Assembly: GCF_002218045.2 (NCBI RefSeq)
Contig: NZ_AP018686.1
Coordinates: forward strand, 124,001-188,000
Direction of reading: 5' to 3'
DNA length: 64,000 nucleotides
Source of the DNA: Vibrio rumoiensis
GTDB lineage: Bacteria > Pseudomonadota > Gammaproteobacteria > Enterobacterales > Vibrionaceae
This document shows, piece after piece, positions 17,233 through 26,089 of this stretch (position 1 is the stretch's first letter; the number at the start of each line of letters is the position of its first letter). The notes under the pieces are model-generated. The model saw nothing but the letters and a program-made list of their open reading frames with translations, searched no databases and was not told the DNA's origin. The translations under genes and the position numbers were made by a program.

Positions 17233-17424
17233 ATGACAGACCAAGACCGGATTGAAGATCTCGAACATCAAATCTACATTGCCTATGCAGAAGGCGATTA
17301 TCAACAAGCGAGTCAATTAGAGAAAGCGTTGAAAAAAATACGCGGCCATTCGATGCAACTGCAAGAGCATCAAAGTGAACCATATTCTCTAGAAGGCCAT
17401 GTGTTTGTTGATGATGACGAGTAA
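17233..17424 (+). CDS. Small acidic hypothetical protein (63 aa)
   Basis: GGGAGG ends 5 nt before this ATG, a strong ribosome site. The product starts MTDQDRIEDLEHQIYIAYAE and is a predicted alpha-helical, heptad-rich protein (GDYQQASQLEKALKKI) with an acidic tail ending VDDDE. It lacks membrane or signal segments. It is followed by a terminator. I do not recognise a characterised family; the helical pair may mediate dimerisation. Confidence 0.75.
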   Translation: MTDQDRIEDLEHQIYIAYAEGDYQQASQLEKALKKIRGHSMQLQEHQSEPYSLEGHVFVDDDE

Positions 17425-17470
17425 AGGTGACTCGAGTTGAGTCCAGCGATATTTAACATTAAAACATATG

Positions 17471-17508
17471 AAAATGGTGTGTGGAGTTATCTACACACCA
17501 TTTTTATT
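17471..17508. terminator. Terminator between convergent small genes
   Basis: AAAATGGTGTG and CACACCATTTT form a long stem around a short loop, with T runs on both strands. It closes the gene at 17233 and could also end the opposing small frame at 17519-17785. Confidence 0.8.
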
Positions 17509-17518
17509 GCCTGTTTTT

Positions 17519-17785
17519 CTATATCTCATTTAATACCGAGTATCGTTTACTTTGTAAAACGGGTGGGGTTAATCCATTCGAATAATGATAATCATCCGAC
17601 ATTCTTAACTCATGATATAACGATGAGCGTACCACCTTTGAATTGGTCTTTAACGTCGTAATGATCGGCGGATTGATAACATGATTTGCCGCATGGACTG
17701 CGGGAATAATTAATGGGCTTCCGCATAAGATAATCATTGCGGTGGTGGCAAGTTCTATATTCGAAAACCCGTGTTTAATGAACAT
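17519..17785 (-). CDS. Possible small secreted hypothetical protein (88 aa)
   Basis: The frame begins MFIKHGFSNIELATTAMIIL and has a signal-peptide-like segment ending near AVHA|AN (residue 32), followed by about 55 polar residues. The ribosome site is weak (GGAT about 11 nt upstream), and no family is recognised. It is the only candidate gene between 17.5 and 17.9 kb, and the bidirectional hairpin at its 3' end slightly favours it. It may be a chance frame. Confidence 0.35.
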   Translation of the reverse strand: MFIKHGFSNIELATTAMIILCGSPLIIPAVHAANHVINPPIITTLKTNSKVVRSSLYHELRMSDDYHYSNGLTPPVLQSKRYSVLNEI

Positions 17786-17937
17786 TCACAATCCAAGGAA
17801 ATTAAGGGGCACGGATTATATCCATTAAAACTCTATGGGTATATATTTAAATGCTAACTTGCATGACCTACTTTCAGTTACTTAGCTATCGTTCTACGTT
17901 AGAATAACCTTTTAGTATTTTGACAGTGAAACGGATT

Positions 17938-18702
17938 ATGATTGGCTTAGCGGTATTCTTGTTGGTAGTGACTTTTGTCATTGGTTTACAGCAAATTTTC
18001 ATGAAACTACTCGGTCCAAGAGTGATCGAAAACCGATTGTCGAAAGGACTATTTTACTTATCCGCCATGGTCGGAACGCCGATTCATGAAGCATCGCATG
18101 CATTAGTCGCGCTTATTTTTGGCCATAAAATTCATAAAATAAGCTGGTTCCAAATAGGGAAAGATGGGCGATTAGGTTATGTTGATCATAATTGGAATCA
18201 ACGCTCATTATATCAATCGATAGGCGTGTTTTTTATTGCTATCGCGCCACTTCTGGCTGGCTTTTCTGTCATAGTGATATTGCAGCATTTCTTAGCCATG
18301 CCGACAATTAAGCCGTTTGTTTTGAATGTCGATGTTGCTAATTTTTATACCGTTTCCGCAGCCGCGTTGCATTATTGTGGCTATGTTATTGAAACCTTCA
18401 TTCACAGCGCACTCTCTTCTCGTCAACACGCATTGACTCTATTGTTAGCTTGTTTGATTTGTTTTCACTGTATTCCGAGTCGAGGTGATTTCAATAATGC
18501 CTTGAAAGGATCCGTTATTGTCTTATTTTCCGTCGGCATATTGTGGACGGTTTCTTTTTACTTCAATTTATTTCATCAGCAATGGATGCTCGCAGCCTTT
18601 AATTTTTCAATTAATGTGTCAGGTTTCCTATTAGCGACGGCGTTGTTATCGATGGGGTGGTGGCTTATTCTGGTAATTCCCTCTTTATTTTTTAGACGAT
18701 AA
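17938..18702 (+). CDS. Multi-pass membrane protein with HExxH motif (putative metalloprotease)
   Basis: The protein has about six to seven hydrophobic segments. A short membrane-embedded or membrane-edge motif GTPIHEASHALVALIFGHKI (about residues 44-63) matches HExxH zinc-metallopeptidase signatures of site-2-protease/M50-like membrane proteins. A possible third ligand is not obvious; an ALHYCGYV segment lies later. The start is uncertain: TTG at 17920, GTG at 17926 or ATG at 17938 are all possible, and none has a good ribosome site. It is convergent with a LysR gene (14-bp gap). Proteolytic activity and target are unproven. Confidence 0.72.
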   Translation: MIGLAVFLLVVTFVIGLQQIFMKLLGPRVIENRLSKGLFYLSAMVGTPIHEASHALVALIFGHKIHKISWFQIGKDGRLGYVDHNWNQRSLYQSIGVFFIAIAPLLAGFSVIVILQHFLAMPTIKPFVLNVDVANFYTVSAAALHYCGYVIETFIHSALSSRQHALTLLLACLICFHCIPSRGDFNNALKGSVIVLFSVGILWTVSFYFNLFHQQWMLAAFNFSINVSGFLLATALLSMGWWLILVIPSLFFRR

Positions 18703-18716
18703 TGGAACACCGAGGG

Positions 18717-19616
18717 TTAGTTTAATAGTTCCGTCATCAAGCGTTCAATATTGCTATTTACTTGAGCTTTAGGACGTATAAAAAAGTAACCTTTCCCTGA
18801 GCGTACACTGAACTGACAAGGGGCAATTAACTTACCTAGCTCAATATCAGGTTTTGCTAATACCGTATCTCCGATGGCAATACCAAAGCCTTGAATGGCG
18901 GCATTAACGGAAAGGTCTAATGTTGCAAAGTGCTGATTTTTCTTTCCTTGTAATACTGCCCATTCAGGCTGTTCTTGCTCTGTCGCCCATGCTTTTAACC
19001 ATAATTTCCAGTCTGATTTTCCTGGTGTGGCGTGCAACCATGTTTGGTGTTCTAACCAGCTTGTAGCGATCTCTTCTTGATCCGAAATGATACTAGGCGC
19101 GCAAACAGGTGTGAGGATTTCTTCAAATAATAAGTGATGCTGTAAGTGATTATCTTGTTGCGTCATCGTTTTGAGATCGCCATAACCAATCGCAGCATCA
19201 AAGGGCTCACTCGTAAAATTAACACTGTGGTTAATGGTAGAGGTGAGCTCCACATCGATCTCAGGGTTTTGTTGTTGAAAGTTCATCAACCTAGGCAACA
19301 GCCATGAAGTAATACAGCTCGGCACTTTGAGTTTAATTTTACGTTTGTCATGTGCGATATGTTCAATGGAGTGCTGTAAGTGATTGAGGGTATGCTCAAC
19401 TAAAGGTAAAAATTCTGTGCCTTTTGACGTCAATGATAAACCGCGGGCATGTCGATGGAATAAGGCAATGCCTAACAGCTGCTCAAGAGAGAGTATTTGC
19501 CGACTAACGGCCCCTTGTGTGAGATTGAGCCGATTAGCTGCCGCTGTGAAGTTGAGTTCTTCAGCCGTTACCACAAAGGCGTATAGTGCTTTAGTCGAAG
19601 GGAGTCGAGTTAGCAT
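18717..19616 (-). CDS. LysR-family transcriptional regulator (GcvA/AmpR-like)
   Basis: The 299-residue protein starts MLTRLPSTKALYAFVVTAEE with a LysR helix-turn-helix (NFTAAANRLNLTQGAVSRQI, LEQLLGIALFHRHARG), typical of the GcvA/AmpR branch. AAGGA lies 6 nt upstream of the ATG at 19616; an ATG at 19661 lacks such support. It is divergent from the HisC-like aminotransferase and amino-acid-binding protein genes across about 225 bp, and probably controls them. Confidence 0.88.
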   Translation of the reverse strand: MLTRLPSTKALYAFVVTAEELNFTAAANRLNLTQGAVSRQILSLEQLLGIALFHRHARGLSLTSKGTEFLPLVEHTLNHLQHSIEHIAHDKRKIKLKVPSCITSWLLPRLMNFQQQNPEIDVELTSTINHSVNFTSEPFDAAIGYGDLKTMTQQDNHLQHHLLFEEILTPVCAPSIISDQEEIATSWLEHQTWLHATPGKSDWKLWLKAWATEQEQPEWAVLQGKKNQHFATLDLSVNAAIQGFGIAIGDTVLAKPDIELGKLIAPCQFSVRSGKGYFFIRPKAQVNSNIERLMTELLN

Positions 19617-19841
19617 GAGCGTTCCTTGTTCATGAATAGTAATAAAATCAAACAGTCTCAAGCATTGTGATTAGCCATGATTTTTTATCATAGCTAGTAT
19701 GCTTACTTTTCGTTTCTTATTGCAAGCATTGTTTGTATAGAATCAATGATTAACAGAAAGTGATTATTTATGCTTATATTTAGAATTAAAAATTAAATTT
19801 AAGCTGTTTTTTGTTTTGAATATGCATGACGAGAGAGGCGT

Positions 19842-20966
19842 ATGACATCATTAGCAGATAAGTTAGTTCCAGAGTCGGTAAAAAAACTCATACCTTACCA
19901 GTCAGCAAGACGCATCGCGCGTGGCATGACCAACAAAGCCGATCACTTGTGGCTGAATGCCAATGAATTAGAGTCATGTTGTCAGTATGGTGACGAGAAA
20001 CAAGGGGTCAATAGCCACTACAATCGCTATCCAGATTTTTTACCTTCTGATATTGCGGATGCTTACCGTTGTTATTGTGAACAATTTTATTGTGAGGCGA
20101 TGGATCATCAGTTGAATGACGAGTGTGAAGTCATGGCGGTACGCGGTGCTGATGAAGCGATTGATTTATTAGTTCGCACTTTTTGTCAGCCTGGTAACGA
20201 TCAAATATTGGTTTGCCCACCGACTTATGGCATGTACGAGTTTTGTGCCGATTCGCTGGGGGTGAAAACGGCCGTCGTACCACTGACGGCTGAATTCCAA
20301 CTTGACCTTGCTAAAATAGTCACCGAGCTTGAGAAAACGAGCATTGTGTTTTTGTGTTCGCCGAATAATCCAACCGGTAATGTTCTGCAGCAACAAGATT
20401 TATTGATATTGCTTGAGCGCACAAAAGATCAGGCATTGGTTGTGGTCGATGAGGCTTATATCGAGTTCGCACCGGAAAGTAGTGTCGTGCATTTAATGGC
20501 ACAATATCCGCATTTAATTGTCATTCGAACCTTATCGAAAGCATTTGGTTTAGCGGCAATTCGTGTTGGTTTTTTAATCGCAGATCAAAGCGTGATGAGT
20601 TATGTCGCGCGTTTAGTGGCGCCATATCCGATTGCCGATCCGAGTGCAGAGATTGCTTTAAAGGCATTAACCTCATCCGGTTTAGCACAGATGCAGGCAC
20701 AAACTACACATTTGATAGAAATTCGCGATTGGTTTATCAACGAAGTTAGCCAACTTCCAATGGTGGATAAGGTTTACTACTCTTGCACCAACTTTGTTTT
20801 AATTCGGTTTAAAGGCCAGACTAATTTTTATGAATACCTATTAAATAAAGGTATTGTGGCCCGTAGTCCAGCGAATGAACCGAGTGTGAAAGGGTGCGTC
20901 AGAATTTCCATTGGTTCCGTCAACAGTATGAACAAAACACTACAAGTCTTACAGGAATACCAATAA
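19842..20966 (+). CDS. Histidinol-phosphate aminotransferase-like PLP enzyme
   Basis: This 374-residue class I/II aminotransferase is HisC-like: LWLNANELES near the N-terminus, HYNRYPD, VRGADEAIDLLVRTF, FLCSPNNPTGN, VVDEAYIEFAPE, and the PLP lysine in RTLSKAFGLAAIRVGF (about residue 232). It is not beside other histidine genes. It pairs with a periplasmic amino-acid-binding protein and a divergent LysR, so a catabolic or paralogous transaminase role is as likely as histidine synthesis. GAGAGGCGT precedes the ATG. Confidence 0.88.
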   Translation: MTSLADKLVPESVKKLIPYQSARRIARGMTNKADHLWLNANELESCCQYGDEKQGVNSHYNRYPDFLPSDIADAYRCYCEQFYCEAMDHQLNDECEVMAVRGADEAIDLLVRTFCQPGNDQILVCPPTYGMYEFCADSLGVKTAVVPLTAEFQLDLAKIVTELEKTSIVFLCSPNNPTGNVLQQQDLLILLERTKDQALVVVDEAYIEFAPESSVVHLMAQYPHLIVIRTLSKAFGLAAIRVGFLIADQSVMSYVARLVAPYPIADPSAEIALKALTSSGLAQMQAQTTHLIEIRDWFINEVSQLPMVDKVYYSCTNFVLIRFKGQTNFYEYLLNKGIVARSPANEPSVKGCVRISIGSVNSMNKTLQVLQEYQ

Positions 20967-21024
20967 GCCAAAGCTTGCTAAGTAACGAAAATAGCTAGGA
21001 TTTAGTTAAATAACAAAAGGATTT

Positions 21025-21804
21025 ATGATGAAAAAATTAATAACGCTTGCAGCCGTATGCTGCGCTATGGTGATGGGTACGGTTCATGCGGCAGATAAAA
21101 AAGTTGTCCGTCTTGCTTCCGATTTTACTTATCCTCCTTTTAATTATAAAAATACCGATGGTGAACCTGCTGGGTTTGATATTGAAATTGCGGAAGCTCT
21201 GTGTAAAGAAGCGAACTTTAAATGTGTGTGGATCTCTCAAGATTGGGATGGCTTAATCCCAGCATTATTAGCCAGAAAAGCCGATGTGATTATGGCTTCA
21301 ATGCGGATCACGGAAGAACGTAAAAAGCGCGTTCTGTTTACTCATAAATATTACCAAACGCCAGCTCGCTTTGTCGCAAAAGTGGATGCCGGTTATAAAA
21401 TGGATAAAGCTGGTTTAACGGGTAAAAATATTGGGGTTCAACTGGGCACAATTCATGATAATTACGTTACCGAGAAGTTCGGTGACGTTGCCAATATCAA
21501 ACGTTACAAAGGGCAAGATGAAGTTTATCTCGATTTAGAGAGTGGCCGTTTAGATGTTGCCTTCAGTAACGCGGATCAACTACAACTTGCCTTCCTTGAT
21601 AAGCCATTAGGTAAAGGGTTTGAATTAGCAGGCGAACCGGTGACCGACAAAGCTTATGTTGGAGAAGGCACAGCATTAGCAATGCGTAAGCAAGATACTA
21701 AATTAGCGGAAGCGTTTAACCATGCAATTGCTGAAATTCGTGCTAATGGTACTTACAATAAGATTGCCCATAAGTATTTCAATTTTGATATTTATGGTGA
21801 TTAA
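21025..21804 (+). CDS. Amino-acid ABC transporter periplasmic binding protein (HisJ/ArgT-like)
   Basis: The protein has a signal peptide (cut near VHA|AD, residue 23) and a family 3 solute-binding fold (TYPPFNYKNTDGEPAGFDIE, MASMRITEERKKRVLFT). LAMRKQDTKLAEAFNHAIAE lies near the C-terminus. The sequence resembles lysine/arginine/ornithine/histidine-binding proteins. AAAGGATTT precedes the ATG. It follows the HisC-like gene by 58 bp and probably shares its transcript. No membrane or ATPase subunit lies next to it, so it must use a permease encoded elsewhere. Confidence 0.88.
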   Translation: MMKKLITLAAVCCAMVMGTVHAADKKVVRLASDFTYPPFNYKNTDGEPAGFDIEIAEALCKEANFKCVWISQDWDGLIPALLARKADVIMASMRITEERKKRVLFTHKYYQTPARFVAKVDAGYKMDKAGLTGKNIGVQLGTIHDNYVTEKFGDVANIKRYKGQDEVYLDLESGRLDVAFSNADQLQLAFLDKPLGKGFELAGEPVTDKAYVGEGTALAMRKQDTKLAEAFNHAIAEIRANGTYNKIAHKYFNFDIYGD

Positions 21805-21828
21805 TAAAAGGCAAAAATAGTTGCGAAT

Positions 21829-21866
21829 AAAAAGCGATGCTTCTTAATAGGAACATCGCTTTTGTA
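21829..21866. terminator. Bidirectional terminator between convergent genes
   Basis: AAAAGCGATG and CATCGCTTTT form a 10-bp stem with a 14-nt loop and T runs on both strands, between the binding-protein gene and the opposing EAL gene. Confidence 0.85.
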
Positions 21867-21884
21867 TTTTAGATGAAGAGGGGA

Positions 21885-24371
21885 TTAAGCTTCCAACTCT
21901 AACTTAAAGGCTCCGTTGCTTGGATGCCATTCAGAGAATTTTAATGGCCGGCCAAAGTAGTAACCTTGTACTTTTTCACATCCCATTTGGTATAACTTGG
22001 CACTCATTTCTTTTGTTTCAATCCCTTCTGCAATCAAGGGAACATTGAAATTCCGAGCAAGATTCAATACTGAAGCGATAACCGCCTCATTCTTTTTATT
22101 ACTAAGCATATCAGAGACAAAACTGCGATCGATTTTAAGCGTATCGAAAGGCAGGTTATGCAAATAAGATAGGCTTGAATAACCTGAACCAAAGTCATCA
22201 ATCGCGATTGAAATACCGGAGCGTTGTAGCGAGTGTAATACCTTAGCCACATTTTCCATATCGGTTAACATGGTGCTTTCGGTAATCTCAAGGCAAATAT
22301 TATTATGAGTCAGATGATAACGTTGAACACAATCCAGTAGGTGTTCAGTAAAGTTAGGCTGACAAAATTGCAGCGATGCGATATTGATGTGCAGTTTAAA
22401 GTTACGAGGTGCACCACGCTCAATAAAGGTGGCTAATTCCTGACAGGCTTTCTCTATAATCCAACGGCCAAGTGGCACGATGAGACCGGTTTTTTCTGCA
22501 ATAGCAATAAATTTATCCGGTGGAATAAAGCCTCTTTCTTCGGTTTGCCAACGAATTAAACACTCGGCTTCCACACAATTTTGGCTATCGTCTAAATTGA
22601 CAATAGGTTGTAACACAAGATGAAATTCCTGATTACGGATCCCGTCACGTAGTTGGTCATGTAAGCGAAGATTATCCATTGACTCATTGTGCATCCATGG
22701 TTCAAATATTTCTAGGAAGCCATTACCTTTTTGTTGTGCTTGATGCAGAGCTAAGCTTGCATTCAGTAACGTATTTTGTAGGTTCTCAGAATTCAATTCT
22801 TGATGGATCAAACCGATATTACCGGTAAAGACATGATCGTGTTCACGGCTCACATTGAAGAATAAATCTTGTAAGTTTTTCGCTAAGATTTGAATCGTTT
22901 GATGACCGTAAACACCCGGAAACGTCGCCGCAAGAATATCAACTCTAACTCGAGATAATGATGTTCCGACGGGGAGTGCATCCCTCAAAATATCAATGAA
23001 ATCGATTAAGAATTGCTCTGCGTAGGCTTTTCCTAACGTGTTAGCCATGGTTGGGTAATTCGCTAGGCGAATCAGGCCAGACAACTGTCGTTCCGTATAC
23101 AGATCTTTTTGCGCTAATAGCCCTGCAAAGGTGGGTAGCTTGGTTGAGGCATCTTCTTCAATCAGTTTTTTCTGTGTTTGTAACGCATGATTAATAATGT
23201 CTGAAGCATTAATCAACTCTTGTTCTAACTCGGCGATTTCAGGAAAAAGTCGTTTATCCGATTGAGGTAGCCACTTAATGTGCTTGGTTTGACCTAATAA
23301 ACGCGCTTGTTCGGCAATCGCTTTTAAAGGCGTTAAAAACCGGATTAGCATCCAGGCACAACCCGTTAGACCGAAGCTCACAATGAAGATGATAGTGAGC
23401 ATCATTGTCTTACTACTTTGCGTAAATAAATGAGAAGGCAATGCCGCTGGAGTAATGGTCAGTAGGTTCCAATTGAGTAGGTGATCGTGATCTGTCAAGG
23501 CTCGAGCTTGAACCCAATATTTTGTATTCCCTTGATAGACAGTGTAAGGAATGTTGCCTTTCTGAGGCGTCCAAATATGAGACGGTATTATCTCATTCAA
23601 TGTTTTAGAGTCTGATAGCTGTGGTAGCGTTACTTTATTGTTATCAAGCGAAAGCGGCGGCATTGTGATGTTAGATAGATAACGAGTATCAGAAGCGGCG
23701 ACGATTTGCTGTTGGCCAGCAACAATGATGTGTAAGTTGTGATTTTCATCAATACTGTCTAAGTAATGGCTAAGTGTATCAGGATTGATATCAACGTTAA
23801 TTACCCCAATAAATTGCCCTTGGCGGTTGAACACTGGAGTTCGGTAGGTCATTACTATGCCTTTATCTTCTGATATATGAAGATAAGGAAGAGACCAAAA
23901 TGGGGTCATTTGTTGGCTTGCTTGAATGAACCAGTCTCTTTTGAGGAGATGGTAATTTTCGACAGTCTTTAACACTGGCGAGGCGTTACTTTCCCCTTGG
24001 TACGTGACGAGTTGATACTGATTGTTTGGGGCTGTTTCGATTAAACGAAGACGGTTATTGTCAGAAATTCGGCTGAGGGCAATATAGTCACCCTTGATGG
24101 ATGCATAGCCAATGCGAGAAATATCATTTTCGCCAGTAAAATCATTTTTTAGTATTTGGCTAAGTTCATCTTTAATGAATTCTGGGCTTAGAATATCTTT
24201 GCTTGAAAGGGAACGTGAAAGTAAGGTCGCGGCTTGAAATGGTTTATTGATATAGGCTTCAATTTGTTGACTTGCCAGATCGCTTTTACTGGTGACTAAT
24301 TGCTTACTCATATCGCCTAAGACATGCTTCATGATCCCATCAAAGAAGCCAGAAAGCAGTAAAATGATCAC
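21885..24371 (-). CDS. Membrane sensor with degenerate GGDEF and EAL domains, 5' end interrupted by in-frame stop
   Basis: From a GTG at 24371 the frame encodes 828 residues: a partial first membrane helix (IILLLSGFFDG), a Cache-like periplasmic domain (DWFIQASQQMTPFW, RQGQFIGVINVDIN), and a second helix near residue 320. A HAMP-like linker, a GGDEF domain without a GGDEF motif (SRVRVDILAATFPG), and an EAL domain follow. The EAL set is nearly complete (ECLIRW with Cys for Ala, EITEST, DDFGSGYSSLSYL, KIDRSF, AEGIET), so c-di-GMP hydrolysis is plausible. The true N-terminus appears to lie upstream beyond an in-frame TAA at 24375-24377. Only the shortened form can be made unless the stop is bypassed. 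Confidence 0.82.
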   Translation of the reverse strand: MIILLLSGFFDGIMKHVLGDMSKQLVTSKSDLASQQIEAYINKPFQAATLLSRSLSSKDILSPEFIKDELSQILKNDFTGENDISRIGYASIKGDYIALSRISDNNRLRLIETAPNNQYQLVTYQGESNASPVLKTVENYHLLKRDWFIQASQQMTPFWSLPYLHISEDKGIVMTYRTPVFNRQGQFIGVINVDINPDTLSHYLDSIDENHNLHIIVAGQQQIVAASDTRYLSNITMPPLSLDNNKVTLPQLSDSKTLNEIIPSHIWTPQKGNIPYTVYQGNTKYWVQARALTDHDHLLNWNLLTITPAALPSHLFTQSSKTMMLTIIFIVSFGLTGCAWMLIRFLTPLKAIAEQARLLGQTKHIKWLPQSDKRLFPEIAELEQELINASDIINHALQTQKKLIEEDASTKLPTFAGLLAQKDLYTERQLSGLIRLANYPTMANTLGKAYAEQFLIDFIDILRDALPVGTSLSRVRVDILAATFPGVYGHQTIQILAKNLQDLFFNVSREHDHVFTGNIGLIHQELNSENLQNTLLNASLALHQAQQKGNGFLEIFEPWMHNESMDNLRLHDQLRDGIRNQEFHLVLQPIVNLDDSQNCVEAECLIRWQTEERGFIPPDKFIAIAEKTGLIVPLGRWIIEKACQELATFIERGAPRNFKLHINIASLQFCQPNFTEHLLDCVQRYHLTHNNICLEITESTMLTDMENVAKVLHSLQRSGISIAIDDFGSGYSSLSYLHNLPFDTLKIDRSFVSDMLSNKKNEAVIASVLNLARNFNVPLIAEGIETKEMSAKLYQMGCEKVQGYYFGRPLKFSEWHPSNGAFKLELEA

Positions 24372-24374
24372 AAG

Positions 24375-24464
24375 TTAGCTTACCGCTAACAATGTAATTA
24401 GCGAAGCTAAAAGCGAGCATGGGTAGCGCTTTTGAGGCGAAGAATTATGAGTATTTGTGGTCAA
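24375..24464 (-). pseudogene. 5' remnant of the GGDEF/EAL gene ending in premature TAA
   Basis: In frame with the 828-codon gene and directly upstream, a TTG at 24464 opens MTTNTHNSSPQKRYPCSLLA, continues SLITLLAVS, then meets TAA (24375-24377), followed by LVIILLLSGFFDG. The joined segment reads as a normal basic N-terminus plus a full membrane helix, so one base change (for example TTA to TAA) explains the stop. A sequencing error is possible. Confidence 0.65.
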
Positions 24465-24529
24465 AATAAAGCATCAGCAACAAGTCAGTGAAAAGATCGC
24501 GAATATTATCGTCTTTAACTTATATAAAA

Positions 24530-24548
24530 AATGATTCTTATCATTATT
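24530..24548. promoter_or_regulatory. Candidate Fur box upstream of the GGDEF/EAL gene
   Basis: On the minus strand the site reads AATAATGATAAGAATCATT, matching the 19-bp Fur consensus at 14 positions by hand count. It contains the inverted repeat AATGAT/ATCATT and lies about 70 bp upstream of the likely original start at 24464. Confidence 0.4.
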
Positions 24549-24660
24549 TTTAGGGAATAAATGGCTTTATTAATGCGAGGTATTTGTGCGGTGAATCAAT
24601 ATATTTGGGGGATTGTTGGAGGCCCTTATTGATAACATTTTATTTTTATTCAGTTTAATT

Positions 24661-24685
24661 AACCCCAAACATTTATTTGGGGCTT
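24661..24685 (-). terminator. Hairpin downstream of the flavin oxidoreductase gene
   Basis: CCCCAAA and TTTGGGG form a 7-bp stem around a 6-nt loop, about 45 bp past the oxidoreductase stop. The T run on the minus strand is short, so termination is likely but not certain. Confidence 0.6.
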
Positions 24686-24729
24686 TATGATCTAGATTTG
24701 TATAAAGCTAAGCTAATACAAGATACTCG

Positions 24730-25833
24730 TTATTTGTCAGCAAAATGATATCTTTCAAGCCAATGTGCATAAGATGGTGGTAAACACCAAGATGGCTTCT
24801 CAACGTTTAATGCTTTTGCTAAGCGGTAAGTGTAATGAGGATCCGCTAAATAGGCTTTACCGATCATGACCTGATCCATTTGCTCTTCAGCGACCACACG
24901 TTCCGCATCTTCTGGCTTATCAATGCCCCAAGCTGACGCGACAGGTAAGCCTGTTTGCTGGCGGATGCGTTCTGAAATCGGTGCTAAGAATGCTGGCCCC
25001 CAAGGCACTTGTGCAGTCGGTGTATTGAAGGCAACACTGACGCTCACCATATCCAGACCATTGGTTTTCATCTTGTTGAGCATATCTACCGATTCTTGCA
25101 GCATTGCTTCATCGTTACCATCGAACTCTAGTACGCCTAGACGAATGGTTAATGGTAAATGTTCAGGCCATACTTCACGAACCGCATCGAAGGTTTCTAA
25201 TAAAAATCGTGCACGACCTTCAGCGTTGCCGCCGTATTCATCGGTACGTTGGTTAGCGTGAGTCGAGAAAAAGCTTTGTGCAAGATAACCATGTGCAAAG
25301 TGAATTTCGAGCCACTCAAAACCCGCTTCTAAGGCACGTTTAGCCCCTGCAACGAAATCTTGTTTTACACGCTCAATATCATCTTTGGTCATTTCAGCCG
25401 GGACTTTAGGTAAGTTAGCACCAAAGGCAACCGCAGAAGGGGCGATAGTATCCCAACCTTCTGGATTTTCAGTTTCAATATGGTCGTCGCCTTCCCATGG
25501 GATATTCGCACTGGCTTTACGTCCGGCATGAGCAATTTGAATACCTGCAACACTGCCACTTTGCTTAATGATTTGAGCCACTTTTGAGAGTTGCTGGGCT
25601 TGTTCATCATTCCAAATACCCAAGCATTTTGGCGTAATACGACCTTCAGGAGAAACCGCTGTCGCTTCTACGATCACTAGACCTGCACCGCCACGAGCGA
25701 GTCCTGCATAATGAACGTGATGCCAATCATTAGCGACGCCATTAATCGCGCTATATTGACACATTGGTGGTACCGCAATGCGGTTTTTGAGCTCGATGCT
25801 TTTCAGCGTTAAAGGTTGGAATAATGCAGACAT
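24730..25833 (-). CDS. NADH:flavin oxidoreductase, old yellow enzyme family (YqjM-like)
   Basis: This 367-residue FMN enzyme of the YqjM/xenobiotic-reductase branch begins MSALFQPLTLKSIELKNRIA. Active-site and FMN motifs are visible: PPMCQYSA (the redox-tuning Cys of this branch), NDWHHVHYAGLARGGAGLVI, IQIAHAGRKAS, and HFAHGYLAQSFFS with the His-x-x-His pair. The conserved acid segment NQRTDEYGG follows. It would reduce activated C=C bonds with NAD(P)H. The start at 25833 has AAGGA 6 nt upstream; the frame extends to 25860. Confidence 0.92.
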   Translation of the reverse strand: MSALFQPLTLKSIELKNRIAVPPMCQYSAINGVANDWHHVHYAGLARGGAGLVIVEATAVSPEGRITPKCLGIWNDEQAQQLSKVAQIIKQSGSVAGIQIAHAGRKASANIPWEGDDHIETENPEGWDTIAPSAVAFGANLPKVPAEMTKDDIERVKQDFVAGAKRALEAGFEWLEIHFAHGYLAQSFFSTHANQRTDEYGGNAEGRARFLLETFDAVREVWPEHLPLTIRLGVLEFDGNDEAMLQESVDMLNKMKTNGLDMVSVSVAFNTPTAQVPWGPAFLAPISERIRQQTGLPVASAWGIDKPEDAERVVAEEQMDQVMIGKAYLADPHYTYRLAKALNVEKPSWCLPPSYAHWLERYHFADK

Positions 25834-26089
25834 GATTTTCCTTAGAAATATTAGAATCAAACCAGTATATAGGGATGCTATTCAAATATTCTAATGACTA
25901 TGTAAGATAATGAATATGATTGGGAGTCATGAAGAAATAACAGTAAAGCAGTATCACTACATATCTCACTAATTTCAGATGTCTAGATTCCTTCAGTCAT
26001 CTCTTTACCCAAAGATTTGAATGATCTCTCGGAATGTTGCACGTTGACGTCACTTGGATATATCAGGTTAATAAAAGCGAAAAGTGCTC

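Noticed and set aside
17581..17599. A Fur-like match, AATAATGATAATCATCCGA
   Set aside because: It matches only in its left part, lies inside a possible small gene, and is over 300 bp from any downstream start.
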